DNA from: Bacillus sp. SA1-12
GTDB lineage: Bacteria > Bacillota > Bacilli > Bacillales > Bacillaceae
NCBI RefSeq assembly: GCF_000981385.1
Contig: NZ_LATZ01000016.1
Span: 34,172-98,171 of the forward strand
DNA length: 64,000 nt
Direction: 5' to 3'
Shown piece after piece: positions 46,460 to 56,401 of this stretch. The position numbers were made by a program, and so were the translations under genes. The first letter of the stretch is position 1. The number at the start of each line of letters is the position of its first letter. Under the pieces are notes generated by a model. It searched no databases. It was not told the origin of the DNA and saw only the letters and a program-made list of their open reading frames with translations.

Positions 46460-47569
46460 ATGAAACCCAAAAAAATTAGTGCAGTCCAGCTCATTTATGT
46501 GATAGTTGGATTTCAAATAGGAAATACATTGGTTTATGGATTAGGTGGAGGAGCAAAGCAAGATGCCTGGTTAGTTATTATACTTGCCATGTTAGGCGGT
46601 TTTATCTTAATGTTTGTTTATACAAAGCTATCTTCCTTTTATCCAGAGGATACTTTGCTTCAAATGATCCCTAAAATTATCGGTAAATTCTTGGCTTATC
46701 CAATTATTTTGATCTATATTTGTTATTTTACATATTTAGCTGCTAAAGCTTGTAGGGATTTTGCTGAAATTATTGCTGCAACGCTCTTAGATGATACCCC
46801 TTTGGTTGTTGTTATTGGAAGTTTTGTGATGTTAATGATTTATTGTTTTCGCGGTGGGATTGAAACATTTGGCAGAATGGGAGAAGCTGTTTTTCCAGTT
46901 TATATTATGGCAATGATTGTAATTTGGATTTTGCTTTTAACTGTAAAAGATTTTAACGTAACTAAAATTATGCCTATATTAGGAAATGGTCTCCAGCCTG
47001 TATTAAAAGAAGTTTTTCCAACTGTATTAACCTTCCCTTTTGGGGAGTCTATCATTATCACGATGTTTCTCCCATTTTTAAATAATAAAGAGAATGTTAA
47101 AAAAGTAGGTATGATAGTTATTCTTATTACAGGTAGTTTGATTACATTAAATTTGATCTTGATTTTATCTGTTTTAGGACCTGAAATTTATAATAAGGAA
47201 TTTTTTCCTCTACTCTCTGCAACTAGACTGGTTACTATTGCAAATTTTCTTGAACGATTTGATGCATTGATTATTTTAATGATGGTTGCAGGTGTGTTTT
47301 TTAAGATCGGTGGCTGGTTATTCGGGGCAACTGTTGGGATTGCACATTTATTTAAACTAAGACAAACAGCATCTGTATTCCTTGGACTAGGGACAATTAT
47401 TACGCCATTATCATTGTTAGCTGCATCAAATCAAATTAAATATAATGAAATTGGGTTAGAAATTGTTACTAAATACATACATATACCATTGCAAATTGCT
47501 TTTCCAATATTATTACTATGCATTGCATTTATACGTAAAAAGCTAAAACTTGAGAACTCTTCTATATAA
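46460..47569 (+). CDS. GerAB/YndE-type spore germination permease
   Basis: Integral membrane protein of the APC superfamily with about ten helices, 369 residues, the B subunit of a nutrient germinant receptor in the spore inner membrane. Typical are SAVQLIYVIVGFQIGNTLVYG at the start and ESIIITMFLPFL mid-protein. A and C subunit genes are not next to it, so this is an orphan B subunit, a common situation. ATG 46460 has AGGGAG upstream; the longer frame from 46349 lacks a ribosome site. Expression is expected in the forespore under SigG, but no clear SigG promoter was read. Confidence 0.85.
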   Translation: MKPKKISAVQLIYVIVGFQIGNTLVYGLGGGAKQDAWLVIILAMLGGFILMFVYTKLSSFYPEDTLLQMIPKIIGKFLAYPIILIYICYFTYLAAKACRDFAEIIAATLLDDTPLVVVIGSFVMLMIYCFRGGIETFGRMGEAVFPVYIMAMIVIWILLLTVKDFNVTKIMPILGNGLQPVLKEVFPTVLTFPFGESIIITMFLPFLNNKENVKKVGMIVILITGSLITLNLILILSVLGPEIYNKEFFPLLSATRLVTIANFLERFDALIILMMVAGVFFKIGGWLFGATVGIAHLFKLRQTASVFLGLGTIITPLSLLAASNQIKYNEIGLEIVTKYIHIPLQIAFPILLLCIAFIRKKLKLENSSI

Positions 47570-47800
47570 TAGCTAGCTCCTTCGGTAATGTAGCTCTGAT
47601 TTGGTTTGTTTTTTTCCGTAAACAGTCTAACTAAATTAACTACGGTGTTGCAAGTAACGAGCTAGGTTGGTTCGTAATAACTTTAAACTATAGATTGTAA
47701 GAGTTGAAGGTCAATGTTTTGATTCGACAACCCTTTCTTTATTAAGGGAGAATCGTTTTAGAAGAATTAATGTGTATTGAAAAATCATTAGGAGAAATTA

Positions 47801-47829
47801 TTGACTCTAGGAAAATTTTTGAATACACT
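47801..47829 (+). promoter_or_regulatory. SigA promoter of the T-box leader
   Basis: TTGACT-N17-TACACT just upstream of the leader RNA. Confidence 0.75.
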
Positions 47830-47835
47830 GTCATT

Positions 47836-48145
47836 AATTATGAAATAAAGGCTATGAAGAGAAAAAGTAAAATGATTTTGTTTTTCACCAGAGAGCTTCG
47901 GAAGCTGAAAAGAAGCAAAAACACTCATTTGAACAATGGTCTCTGAGCTTCGTACTGAACGTACTTTTTGTATTAGTAGGACACGACGAGTATTGGCACT
48001 CGTTATCAATGTCACAGTATAAGAGTAGCATGTATTACTCCGTACTTGTTGAGACAAATGGTGTGAGCCATTTGTAAATTAAGGTGGTACCGTGTGGAAA
48101 TTCAAACCTCGCCCTTAACTATTACAGTTAAGGCGAGGTTTTTTT
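47836..48145 (+). promoter_or_regulatory. T-box leader (Met-specific) with terminator
   Basis: Stem I has the AGAGAGC bulge region and ends with GAACAATGGTC, where ATG at 47936-47938 stands in the specifier position for methionine. The T-box AGGTGGTACCGTG is at 48082-48094. The terminator AACCTCGCC-TTAACT / AGTTAA-GGCGAGGTT with T7 spans 48105-48145. Uncharged tRNA-Met would bind both sites and favour the antiterminator. The stretch 47570-47800 before it shows nothing else. Confidence 0.9.
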
Positions 48146-48181
48146 GTATTTACATTTCATATAAATTAGGAGGTCTTTATT

Positions 48182-49815
48182 TTGAGTATTTTTATTGGCG
48201 GGGCTTGGGCTTATGCGAACGGCTCTTTACATTTAGGTCATCTTTCGAGTTTGTTACCTGGGGATATTCTTGCGAGATATTATCGTTTAAAGGGAGAAAA
48301 GGTTTTATATGTATCGGGAAGCGATTGTATGGAACACCTATTACAGTGAGAGCGAAACAGGAAGGTGTTCCTCCAAAAGTTATTTCAGATCGTTATCACA
48401 AAGAATTTGAAGATTGTTTTTCAAGACTGGGATTCTCATACGATATCTATACAAGAACGGATTCAGAACATCATCATAATATTGTTCAAGAGATATTTCT
48501 ATATTTGCTTGAAAAAGGGCTAATTTACAAAAAAGAAATTGAACAAACTTATTGTGAATATTGTCAACAGTTTTTGCCTGACCGTTATGTTGAAGGAATT
48601 TGTCCTGTTTGTAATGAACATTCTCGTGGTGATCAATGTGATAATTGTTCAACTATATTAGAACCACTTGAACTACTTGAGAAAAAATGCAAAATTTGTA
48701 GGCACGAACCCACTACGCGATTCACAGAGCACTTTTACTTTTCTTTAAGCTCTTTTCAAAAAGTTTTGGAGAACTATACAGAAGAGGCAGAAAACAAACA
48801 ACTTTGGAGGGAAAATGCTATTTCTCTTACTAAGCGTTACTTAAAGGAAGGTTTACAAGATAGAGCAGTTTCAAGAGATTTGCCTATTGGTGTAAGTGTT
48901 CCAGTTGCTGGATATGAAGATAAGAAAATTTATGTTTGGATTGAGGCAGTCTCAGGATACTATACAGCTAGCAGACTCTGGGCTAAAGAAACAAATAATG
49001 ATGATTCTACGTTTTGGAATTCTACTGCAAAGTCATATTACGTTCACGGGAAAGATAATATACCATTCCATTCGATTATCTGGGCTGGCATTCTTGCTGG
49101 TATTGGAAAAGAACCATTGCCAACACATATCATTTCAAACGAGTATTTAACTTTAGAAAGGAAAAAATTATCAACAAGTAAAAATTGGGCTGTTTGGGTT
49201 CCATATATTTTAGAAAGGTACGATTCAGATTCAATACGATATTTTCTAACAATCAATGCTCCAGAGAACAGAGATGCAGATTTTTCTTGGAAAGAATTTA
49301 TTCATAGCCATAATAGTGAGTTATTAGGAGCTTATGGAAACTTTGTAAATCGGACATTAAAATTTATTGAAAAATCATTTGATGGTGTTATTCCTGAAAA
49401 GAACATAGCTTCAAATATTCAGGATCAAGTAAAGCATCTATACAATATAGTAGGTCAAAACATTGAAACGGCTTCCTTCAAACAAGGATTGGAAAAAATA
49501 TTTGAGCTTGTTAGATTCTCGAATAAATACTTTGATGAACAACAACCTTGGAATCAAATCAAGGATGATGCTGAGTCTTGCAAACAAACCTTGGCAGATT
49601 GTGTTTATCTTATTGCTAATTTAGCTCAAATTCTAGCCCCGTTCTTACCTTTTTCAAGCATAAAGGTTAAGAAAATGATAAACGTAATTGAAACTGGATG
49701 GGAAGCGTTTTTAGTCAAATCCCAGCATTTGTCGAAGGTGGAACCATTGTTTGTAAGAATAGACCCTAGCAGAATAGAAGAAGAGCTTCAAAGATTAAAT
49801 ACTAGCACTGTATAA
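48182..49815 (+). pseudogene. metG: Second methionyl-tRNA synthetase, one-base frameshift
   Basis: Class I synthetase that charges tRNA-Met. It starts at TTG after AGGAGG and reads [20 protein letters not shown] with the HLGH signature, up to VSGSDC. At 48328/48329 one T is missing; without it the frame stops at LLQ. With it the protein continues [13 protein letters not shown], four-Cys zinc knuckles (CEYC, CPVC, CDNC, CKIC), [10 protein letters not shown] and KLSTSKN (the KMSKS site), to 544 residues. It lacks the C-terminal tRNA-binding extension of long MetRS. Everything but this base is intact. A second MetRS under T-box control is typical of Bacilli that carry a duplicate. Confidence 0.85.
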
Positions 49816-50138
49816 CCTAAAATGATTAAGTTTATTTTAGCGGAAATGATACCCTTTACCAAGTGTTTTAAAGCCTTCACTTAACCTAACGAGCGAAATG
49901 ATAAAGATCCGGCTGCCGTTCTGCCGGATCTTTTTTTAAAAAACGAAAGGAGCGGTGCTTCAAAAAGAGGATAGATAAAATAAGGCACTGTATTTCGAAT
50001 TGACATTAAGAATGGCATCACTGTTCAAGAAAAGGGGTTCATTTTTTGTACAAGATAGTTTAAAAACGCTTGGCTATAATCTCTAAATCTACAATTGTAA
50101 GAGATGCCAAACTCGAGACGTGTGAAAAAAAGGTGGCT
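49816..50138. other. Intergenic region between metG and the convergent LysR gene
   Basis: Holds the metG terminator; nothing else supported. Confidence 0.4.
49903..49937 (+). terminator. Terminator of metG
   Basis: AAAGATCCGGC / GCCGGATCTTT stem with T7. Confidence 0.92.
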
Positions 50139-51014
50139 TTACCACTCGTTCAATAAATCGATAAAGTTTTGAGCAGCTTTAGATAAGCTATGATTCTTCA
50201 GCCATATTAATCCGACTGGGGAAGAAATCTCAGTTGTGCTGGAAATTTTGTGAGCTTGTATAGAATACCCTTTATGTCGTTTAAGCATCGTTTCCGGAAC
50301 AATCGATGAACAAAAATCAGATGAGATTAAATCCATCAAAAGAGTAATGTCTGAACACTCACCAACAATGTTGGGATGCAGATGAAACCGGGAAAAGGCC
50401 TCCAAAATTAAATAGTGTACACCTAATCCCTCTGTACTCGGTAAAATGAGAGGATAGTCTTGAATTTGATCAAGTGAGACTTGATGGTCGAACGTTTTCT
50501 GTTTTTGGGATGTAATAAAGTAAAAAGGTTCTGTATAAAGATGAAGAACTGAAAAATCGTCGAGGTCGAGCGGCAAACGAATGATCGCGAGTTCTACTAT
50601 TCGGTCTCTCACTAGTTTACAAAGATGAGAGGATTCATTTTGTTTAATTTTATAAGTCACCTTTGGGTATTGCATATTAAATTGATGAAGGATTTCAGTT
50701 AACTCAGCAACGGAAAACGTATTGATGCCTATTGCCAACGTTCCGTTTACTCCGTTTCCGACTCCCTTTACCTCCATTTTGGCTTCTTCCATTAATTGGG
50801 TCATTTCCAAGGCGTATTTATATAATGTTTTTCCAGCTTCCGTTACTTCAAAATATTTTCCGCTTCTCTCTACTAATTTTGCGCCAAGTTCCTCTTCCAT
50901 TGATTTTAACTGCTGGCTTAAAGGTGGTTGAGAGATATGAAGTTTTTCAGCAGCAGCGGAAATTTTCCTTTCCTCTACAATCGCTATAAAATATCGCAGC
51001 TGTCTTATGTCCAT
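50139..51014 (-). CDS. LysR-family transcription regulator
   Basis: 291 residues. N-terminal winged helix (MDIRQLRYFIAIVEERKISA, AAEKLHISQPPLSQQLKSME), then a periplasmic-binding-like effector domain. ATG 51014 is preceded on the minus strand by AAAGGAGTG at a workable distance. It is divergent from two amidohydrolase genes and most likely activates them when their substrate or product binds. The 245-base gap contains a strong inverted repeat that could be its site. Confidence 0.9.
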   Translation of the reverse strand: MDIRQLRYFIAIVEERKISAAAEKLHISQPPLSQQLKSMEEELGAKLVERSGKYFEVTEAGKTLYKYALEMTQLMEEAKMEVKGVGNGVNGTLAIGINTFSVAELTEILHQFNMQYPKVTYKIKQNESSHLCKLVRDRIVELAIIRLPLDLDDFSVLHLYTEPFYFITSQKQKTFDHQVSLDQIQDYPLILPSTEGLGVHYLILEAFSRFHLHPNIVGECSDITLLMDLISSDFCSSIVPETMLKRHKGYSIQAHKISSTTEISSPVGLIWLKNHSLSKAAQNFIDLLNEW

Positions 51015-51037
51015 CAGCAAGCACACTCCTTTTTATA

Positions 51038-51083
51038 ATATGAAAAACTTTAGTAAATCTTATTTTTTTTATATTTTTCATAT
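51038..51083. promoter_or_regulatory. Inverted repeat between lysR and amidohydrolase genes
   Basis: ATATGAAAAA and TTTTTCATAT, perfect 10-base arms 26 bases apart, adjacent to the regulator start. Arms of this kind separated by about two helix turns can be a LysR operator (inference). AT-rich promoter sequence surrounds them. Confidence 0.5.
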
Positions 51084-51258
51084 AATTATCCCCATGTTAC
51101 CATGTTTGTATATAAGGTGAAAGCAGCTGTGATAATCAGAATGGTTCAACTTGAGCTTCATATTATCGCAGTAAAGATGGGGGACGGGCTTTTTTAGGAA
51201 TGCCCCTTTTGACACAATTGAAAAGATTATTTAATTAAATATGAGGAGGCGAAAAAAA

Positions 51259-52485
51259 GTGACAGATACGAAAGCATACTGGTTAACGAATGTCAGATTA
51301 GAAACTGGTTATCACTATGAAAATGGTAAAATTGCAGGAACAGAAACGAAACGTTTCCATATGAAAATTCAAGATGGGAAAATAAATAAAATTGTTTTAG
51401 CTGATAAATCATTTGAAACCAATTTGCCTAAACGGGATGCGAATCATTATTTAATGCTTCCATCATTTAGAGATATGCACATCCATATAGATAAAACGTA
51501 TTACGGAGGTCCTTGGAAAGCGCCAACGATTCCAACTAAGGGTCTTCTGACAAGGTTAGAAGAAGAGGTAGAACTGCTTCCGCGCTTATTGCCTGTTGCC
51601 GAAGAAAGAGCGAAAAAATTATTAGACTTACTCCTGCATTCAGGTTCAACTCACATCCGCACACATTGCAATGTCGATCCTGTAATCGGATTGAAAAACC
51701 TAGAAGCAACTTTACAAGCAGTGCAAGCTTTTAAAGGAAAGGCTTCAGTTGAAATAGTTGCTTTCCCGCAGCACGGATTATTACGCAGCCAATCTGTTCA
51801 ACTCGTAAGAGAAGCATTGCGAAGCGGGGCTTCATTAGTTGGCGGTGTTGACCCTGCATCAATTGACGAAAATATTGAGAAATCATTACAAACGGTAATG
51901 GAACTTGCCGTGGAAGCAAATGTAAACATTGACCTTCATATACATGACCCGGGCCATCTTGGTATTTTTACGTTTAAGCGATTGGCATCTCTAACAGAAG
52001 AAGCTGGATGGCAAGGAAGAGTAACCATAAGCCATGCGTTGGCTTTTGCTGATATCTCTGCTAAGGAAGCGAGTGAAGTCGCAGAGCTGCTGGCTCATCA
52101 AGGTATTTCAATTACATCGTCTGTTCCGATTGGAAGGACGATCCCGATTCCTCTCTTGCATGATAAAGGAGTGGAAGTATCACTCGGCGATGACAGCATT
52201 ACAGATCATTGGTCTCCTTTCGGGAAAGGAGACAGCTTGGAAAAAGCAGGGACGTTAGCGGAGCGTTTTGGCTTAAGTGATGAACGTTCACTTGGACAAA
52301 CCTTAGGATTTATTACGGGAGGTTTAACTCCTTTAAATCAAGATGGAAAACAAATTTGGCCAAATGTAGGTGATGATGCCAATTTCGTTTTGGTTGATGC
52401 GAGTTGTTCAGCAGAAGCAATTGCAAGGAGAGCAAGAAGGGTAGCTGTTCTATTTAAAGGGAATTTAGCTGCTGGAGTACTTTAA
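51259..52485 (+). CDS. Cytosine-deaminase-like amidohydrolase, copy 1
   Basis: Metal-dependent hydrolase of about 408 residues in the CodA/TrzN-like amidohydrolase superfamily. Metal and catalytic residues are visible: MHIHIDKT (HxH after the first barrel strand), HLHIHDPGH..., ISHALAFAD and DDSITDHWSPFG. TheGTG at 51259 is chosen because GAGGAGG precedes it; ATG 51241 would place the ribosome site inside the gene. Its closest visible relative is the next gene. CodA-type proteins deaminate cytosine or hydrolyse triazine or related rings; which applies cannot be told. Confidence 0.85.
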   Translation: MTDTKAYWLTNVRLETGYHYENGKIAGTETKRFHMKIQDGKINKIVLADKSFETNLPKRDANHYLMLPSFRDMHIHIDKTYYGGPWKAPTIPTKGLLTRLEEEVELLPRLLPVAEERAKKLLDLLLHSGSTHIRTHCNVDPVIGLKNLEATLQAVQAFKGKASVEIVAFPQHGLLRSQSVQLVREALRSGASLVGGVDPASIDENIEKSLQTVMELAVEANVNIDLHIHDPGHLGIFTFKRLASLTEEAGWQGRVTISHALAFADISAKEASEVAELLAHQGISITSSVPIGRTIPIPLLHDKGVEVSLGDDSITDHWSPFGKGDSLEKAGTLAERFGLSDERSLGQTLGFITGGLTPLNQDGKQIWPNVGDDANFVLVDASCSAEAIARRARRVAVLFKGNLAAGVL

Positions 52486-52512
52486 TGATTGAAATAGAAA
52501 GGAGAGATTCTC

Positions 52513-53733
52513 ATGAGCTTACCTTTTTGGCTAACAAATGCACGGTTGGAGAGTGGTTTCCAAGTAGATCATGGCGTCATTACAGGAACTAAAACGGAAT
52601 GTTTCCACTTATTGATTAAGGATGGGAAGATTAAAAAGATGGTATCTTCTAATGAAACCATTGCAGACAATTTACCAAAAAAAGATGTGAAAGGGTTTTT
52701 GGTTCTTCCGTCGTTTATAGAAAAACATTGCCATTTAGATAAAACGTTGCTTGGCGATAGATGGCGTTCTGTAACGCCTGTTAACAATATTTTTGACCGA
52801 CTCGAAATCGAGAAAAAGGTTCTTCCTTCATTGAAGACTACTACGCAAGAACGTGCGGAAAAGTTAATTGACAATTATTTAAAATCCGGGGTGACACATC
52901 TAAGAACCCATGTAGATATCTATCCTGAGGTTGGATTGAAAAATTTAGTTGAAGTCCAAAAAGCATTGCAATCGTATGAAGGAAAGTTATCTTATGAAAT
53001 TGTCGCTTTTCCGCAACATGGTTTATTGCGTACCAAGGCAAAAGAATTAGTAAGGGAAGCTCTTCGTCAAGGAGCAAGCTTGGTAGGGGGCGTTGATCCA
53101 GCTACTGTAGATGGCGATATTGAGGCATCCTTACAAATGATGGTCGAACTCGCTGTAGAAGGAAATGCGGGAATCGACTTGCATTTGCATGATGCGGATC
53201 ATCTAGGTACCTTTACAATGAGAAGATTAGCACAGCTAACAAAAGAAGCAGGTCTGCAAGGCAACGTTGCGATAAGCCATGCATTTGGACTTGGAGATAT
53301 CCCTCCATCTCAAGCAGAAGAAATGGCAGAACAATTAGCTGATGTAGGAATAACCATTATTACGAGTGTGCCTCTTGATAGAAAGTTTCCGCCTGTTAGT
53401 TTATTGCACAGGAAAGGAGTATCGGTTGCCGTCGGATGTGATAATATTTTTGATGTTTGGTCACCCTTTGGAAATGGTGATGTGTTTGAACGTGCCGGTC
53501 GTTTAGCAGAAGTTTCACGATGGATAGATGAACGATCATTAGCACAAGCTCTATATTTTATTACAGGTGGCAAAACACCGCTTAATCATACTGGGGAACA
53601 AGTATGGCCGATAGTTGGGGACGACGCCAACATCGTGTTTATTGAAGCATCTTGTTCCGCTGAAGCGATTGCAAGAAGATCGCGGCGGGCAGCTACTATG
53701 TTCAAAGGAGAATTCGTTTCAGGATCATTATAA
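52513..53733 (+). CDS. Cytosine-deaminase-like amidohydrolase, copy 2
   Basis: Paralogue of the preceding gene over its full length (406 residues). Shared blocks are VEIVAFPQHGLLR / YEIVAFPQHGLLR, SLVGGVDPAT and VWSPFGNGD. The first metal motif is KHCHLDKT (HxH), then DLHLHDADH, ISHAFGLGD and CDNIFDVWSPFG, so it also looks active. GGAGAG precedes the ATG, 27 bases after copy 1, so one transcript carries both. The tandem pair may act on two related substrates or as a heteromer (inference). Confidence 0.85.
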   Translation: MSLPFWLTNARLESGFQVDHGVITGTKTECFHLLIKDGKIKKMVSSNETIADNLPKKDVKGFLVLPSFIEKHCHLDKTLLGDRWRSVTPVNNIFDRLEIEKKVLPSLKTTTQERAEKLIDNYLKSGVTHLRTHVDIYPEVGLKNLVEVQKALQSYEGKLSYEIVAFPQHGLLRTKAKELVREALRQGASLVGGVDPATVDGDIEASLQMMVELAVEGNAGIDLHLHDADHLGTFTMRRLAQLTKEAGLQGNVAISHAFGLGDIPPSQAEEMAEQLADVGITIITSVPLDRKFPPVSLLHRKGVSVAVGCDNIFDVWSPFGNGDVFERAGRLAEVSRWIDERSLAQALYFITGGKTPLNHTGEQVWPIVGDDANIVFIEASCSAEAIARRSRRAATMFKGEFVSGSL

Positions 53734-53861
53734 TCATGTAATGAATGCATGAAAAAAGCTGCGATTATTACGAAATACTGATACGTTGTCGGGTACTGGC
53801 GGAAATTAAAGATGTTTTTGCCTAGGGTTCTGTGCTTATACATGGACATTCTTCTTACAAA

Positions 53862-53920
53862 ATGGGTGCTATCCTGGAACAAGGATAAGTGCCCGTTTTC
53901 CATTTTAAGGCCAGATAATT
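53862..53920. repeat. Dispersed hairpin repeat, copy C
   Basis: GGGTGCTATCC-TGGAACAA-GGATAAGTGCCC, then TTTTCCATTTTAAGGCCAGAT, nearly the same as copy A including the tail. The compensated GTGC/GTGCC change keeps the stem. The rest of 53734-54075 shows nothing else. Confidence 0.7.
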
Positions 53921-54075
53921 GATTAAATAGGTTATAAATACCGTAAAATTCATGCTTTCATTCAATAGTAATCTCCAATAATCAGGGGCTATTCATAAAT
54001 AAGTACAGCGCATATTTCAATTGCAAAAAGGAAACTTTTATATAGGATTACCGTATAGTAATCGAGGTGAACTTC

Positions 54076-54780
54076 ATGATCGAACTAATTCTGCTTTTTG
54101 TTTTGTTACTATTAACAGCACTTGCTCGTTACCTTGTATTTGGTGTATTTGAGCCATTATCTTTTGCGATGATTTTTCTTTTTCCAGTTGCAGCTTTTGC
54201 TATTTTTATTATTAGTAAACGATTTGCAAATAAAGAACTTTCTTATCAACCAAAAGATATTGTTGGGTGGTCATTTTACAATATTCAAAAGTCATTAATC
54301 ATTAAAAAACCACTATTTGAAGGAAACAACCAGAGAGGTTATATAAAACGCTATTTCCCAAAGAAATGGCAATATGCTTTTGGAGATATTCTCGGTTTTA
54401 ACTGGTATTTATGTTTAGAAATTCAAATTGATCAAGATACATATGATGTAAGATGGTATCGTGAAAAATGGTTAACAAATCAGGATCAGTGGAAAATTTA
54501 TAAAAATGGAAAACAAATAGGTGGAGCACATACGCTAATCAATCTAAAAAACAGTTCAAAATTAAAAGAAGCAATTGTGTTTAGATTTAACGACACAGAA
54601 TGTGTATCCTCAGCATCGACTATGACATCTACAATTTCACTATCTCAGAATGAAGAGTTACTTGGAACATTAAAACGCAACCATATCTTGAGTAACGTAC
54701 AAATCATAGATATCCAAGAGCAGCGCCTAGACTATATAGTTGCTTTAATTGTTCATTCCTATTTTTTCAAAAATAAATAG
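54076..54780 (+). CDS. Membrane protein of unknown function
   Basis: 234 residues. Two N-terminal transmembrane helices (about 1-17 and 28-45), then a soluble beta-rich part of 180 residues (YFPKKWQYAFGDILGFNWYL, VRWYREKWLTNQDQWKIYKN). The pattern of strands with Trp/Tyr-ending repeats and GxxIGGA is reminiscent of tubby-C-terminal-like or LURP-type domains of Bacilli, but I do not claim the family. ATG 54076 follows GAGGTG by six bases. Alone between two hairpin repeats. Confidence 0.7.
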   Translation: MIELILLFVLLLLTALARYLVFGVFEPLSFAMIFLFPVAAFAIFIISKRFANKELSYQPKDIVGWSFYNIQKSLIIKKPLFEGNNQRGYIKRYFPKKWQYAFGDILGFNWYLCLEIQIDQDTYDVRWYREKWLTNQDQWKIYKNGKQIGGAHTLINLKNSSKLKEAIVFRFNDTECVSSASTMTSTISLSQNEELLGTLKRNHILSNVQIIDIQEQRLDYIVALIVHSYFFKNK

Positions 54781-54850
54781 TATAAAAGCAGTAAACGATA
54801 AATGATATTACTATAGCTTATTTGACGAACGGCAGCTTTAATTTAATAAC

Positions 54851-54900
54851 AATCTTCAACGATTGCACGCTTTCCTTCAGCAAGGATTGCGTCTTTTTTA
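54851..54900. repeat. Dispersed hairpin repeat, diverged copy D
   Basis: ATCTTCAACGATTGCACGC then TTTCCTTCAGCAAGGATTGC, GTC and T6. Shares head with copy E and layout with copies A-C. The rest of 54781-55089 shows nothing else. Confidence 0.55.
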
Positions 54901-55089
54901 TTTAAAGGGCAATGGAAGAAAATAACCATTTGATTGCTTGATATTTCACAATAAAAGGGGGTATATAAAATCAAACAGAAATATTTTAGAAGATGAGAGC
55001 TTGAGTATAGCTTATTAAACTTGGATAAAATGGAAGATGAAACATTGAGAACTCATAGATATGGAATGGATACAATTGGAGGATAAACC

Positions 55090-55593
55090 ATGTCAACTGA
55101 AATGAATAGTTCAGCTCACACAAACCGTTCTGCCTACTTGGCCCGCAATCTATGGTCTGGAATTCTATTTGGAATTGGCCTAGCCGCCTTTATAGATGAG
55201 ACAGTTTTTCATCAACTACTGCACTGGCACCATTTTTATGATAAATCAACGACAGATATTGGACTTATTTCCGACGGGCTGTTTCATGCCTTTAGTTGGT
55301 TTGCGACAATCGGGAGCTTGTTTATTTTTGCTGATCTCCGTCGGCGAAACGCATTGGGCATCATGAGGTGGTGGGGAGGAGTTTTGCTAGGTGCAGGCGG
55401 GTTCCAGTTATATGATGGTACAATCCAGCACAAATTAATGCGGATACACCAGATTCGCTATGTAGAAAATGTATTTATCTACGATCTGGTATGGAATATC
55501 TTAGCTGTTTTAATGATAATTATCGGACTCGGCCTTGTTGTTCGTACAAGGAGGAGACAACAATCGGGAAAGGCTGTTTCACATGAACAGTAA
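55090..55593 (+). CDS. DUF2243 membrane protein
   Basis: 167 residues, four predicted helices, matching DUF2243 with LWSGILFGIGLAAFIDETVF, HQLLHWHHFYD (His cluster that may bind metal or heme) and GFQLYDGTIQHKLMRIHQIR. Function not established. TTGGAGG precedes the ATG. The next gene starts 11 bases inside its end, so the pair is translated together; DUF2243 and CtaG-like genes commonly travel together, suggesting a joint role in cytochrome oxidase or copper handling (inference). Confidence 0.88.
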   Translation: MSTEMNSSAHTNRSAYLARNLWSGILFGIGLAAFIDETVFHQLLHWHHFYDKSTTDIGLISDGLFHAFSWFATIGSLFIFADLRRRNALGIMRWWGGVLLGAGGFQLYDGTIQHKLMRIHQIRYVENVFIYDLVWNILAVLMIIIGLGLVVRTRRRQQSGKAVSHEQ

Positions 55594-56401
55594 TAACCAT
55601 ATTCATCATACCGATGGAACTCATGCAGCTGAGATAATACCGCAGCTGCTCGGTGCACTGCCGTTTGTGTTGGCCTTGATTATGTATATCCTTGCTGCAG
55701 TGGTTTCCAGCAGGTATTACAAGCCATGGCCGATATACCGGACTGTTTGCTGGGTTTTTGGAGTTTTCTTCGCTATTATTGCAGTGGCAGGTCCCTTAGC
55801 AAGTCGTGCCCATGTAGACTTCACAGCGCATATGATTGGTCATTTGTTTTTGGGAATGCTTGCGCCATTGCTCATGACACTGGCTGCGCCAATAACGCTG
55901 GTGCTGCGATCGCTAAGCGTTCCCTTAGCGAGAAGGTTTTCAAAGTTTTTAAAGAGTTGGCCATTGCGAATATTTACCAATCCCCTTGTTGCATCCTTAC
56001 TTAATATAGGAGGTCTTTGGTTATTATACACTACCAACCTTTACTCCCTTATGCATGAGAGTATCCTTTTGCATCTAATCGTGCATTTCCATGTATTCTT
56101 GGCTGGCTATTTATTTACTGTGTCAATGATTTATATGGACCCGATATCTCATCGTGTTCCTTTTTTGAACCGTGCAATCGTATTAATTGTTGCTTTAGCT
56201 GGACATGGTATTCTATCAAAGTATATTTATGCTCAGCCACCTGCAGGCGTACCCACTGCACAGGCTGAAATTGGAGGTATGCTGATGTATTATGGCGGGG
56301 ACGCAATTGACAGTATTCTCATATTCATTTTTTGTTTGCAATGGTTTCGGGACAGCCGGCCAAGAGCAAATGTACATCAATTAGAGAGCTCGCAAACATA
56401 A
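55583..56401 (+). CDS. CtaG-like cytochrome c oxidase assembly protein
   Basis: 272-residue membrane protein with about seven helices of the caa3_CtaG family. HVDFTAHMIGHLFLGMLAPL is the conserved His-rich helix, and the later HLIVHFHVFLAGYLF holds more histidines. Homologues help assemble heme-copper oxidases, probably by copper delivery. ATG 55583 overlaps the upstream gene by 11 bases; in-frame starts further upstream would lie deep inside it. Confidence 0.88.
   Translation: MNSNNHIHHTDGTHAAEIIPQLLGALPFVLALIMYILAAVVSSRYYKPWPIYRTVCWVFGVFFAIIAVAGPLASRAHVDFTAHMIGHLFLGMLAPLLMTLAAPITLVLRSLSVPLARRFSKFLKSWPLRIFTNPLVASLLNIGGLWLLYTTNLYSLMHESILLHLIVHFHVFLAGYLFTVSMIYMDPISHRVPFLNRAIVLIVALAGHGILSKYIYAQPPAGVPTAQAEIGGMLMYYGGDAIDSILIFIFCLQWFRDSRPRANVHQLESSQT

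Noticed and set aside
54950..54975. GGGGGTATAT half-site that looks like a CstR operator arm
   Set aside because: Lacks the ATACCC partner arm and lies near membrane-protein genes with no sulfur function.
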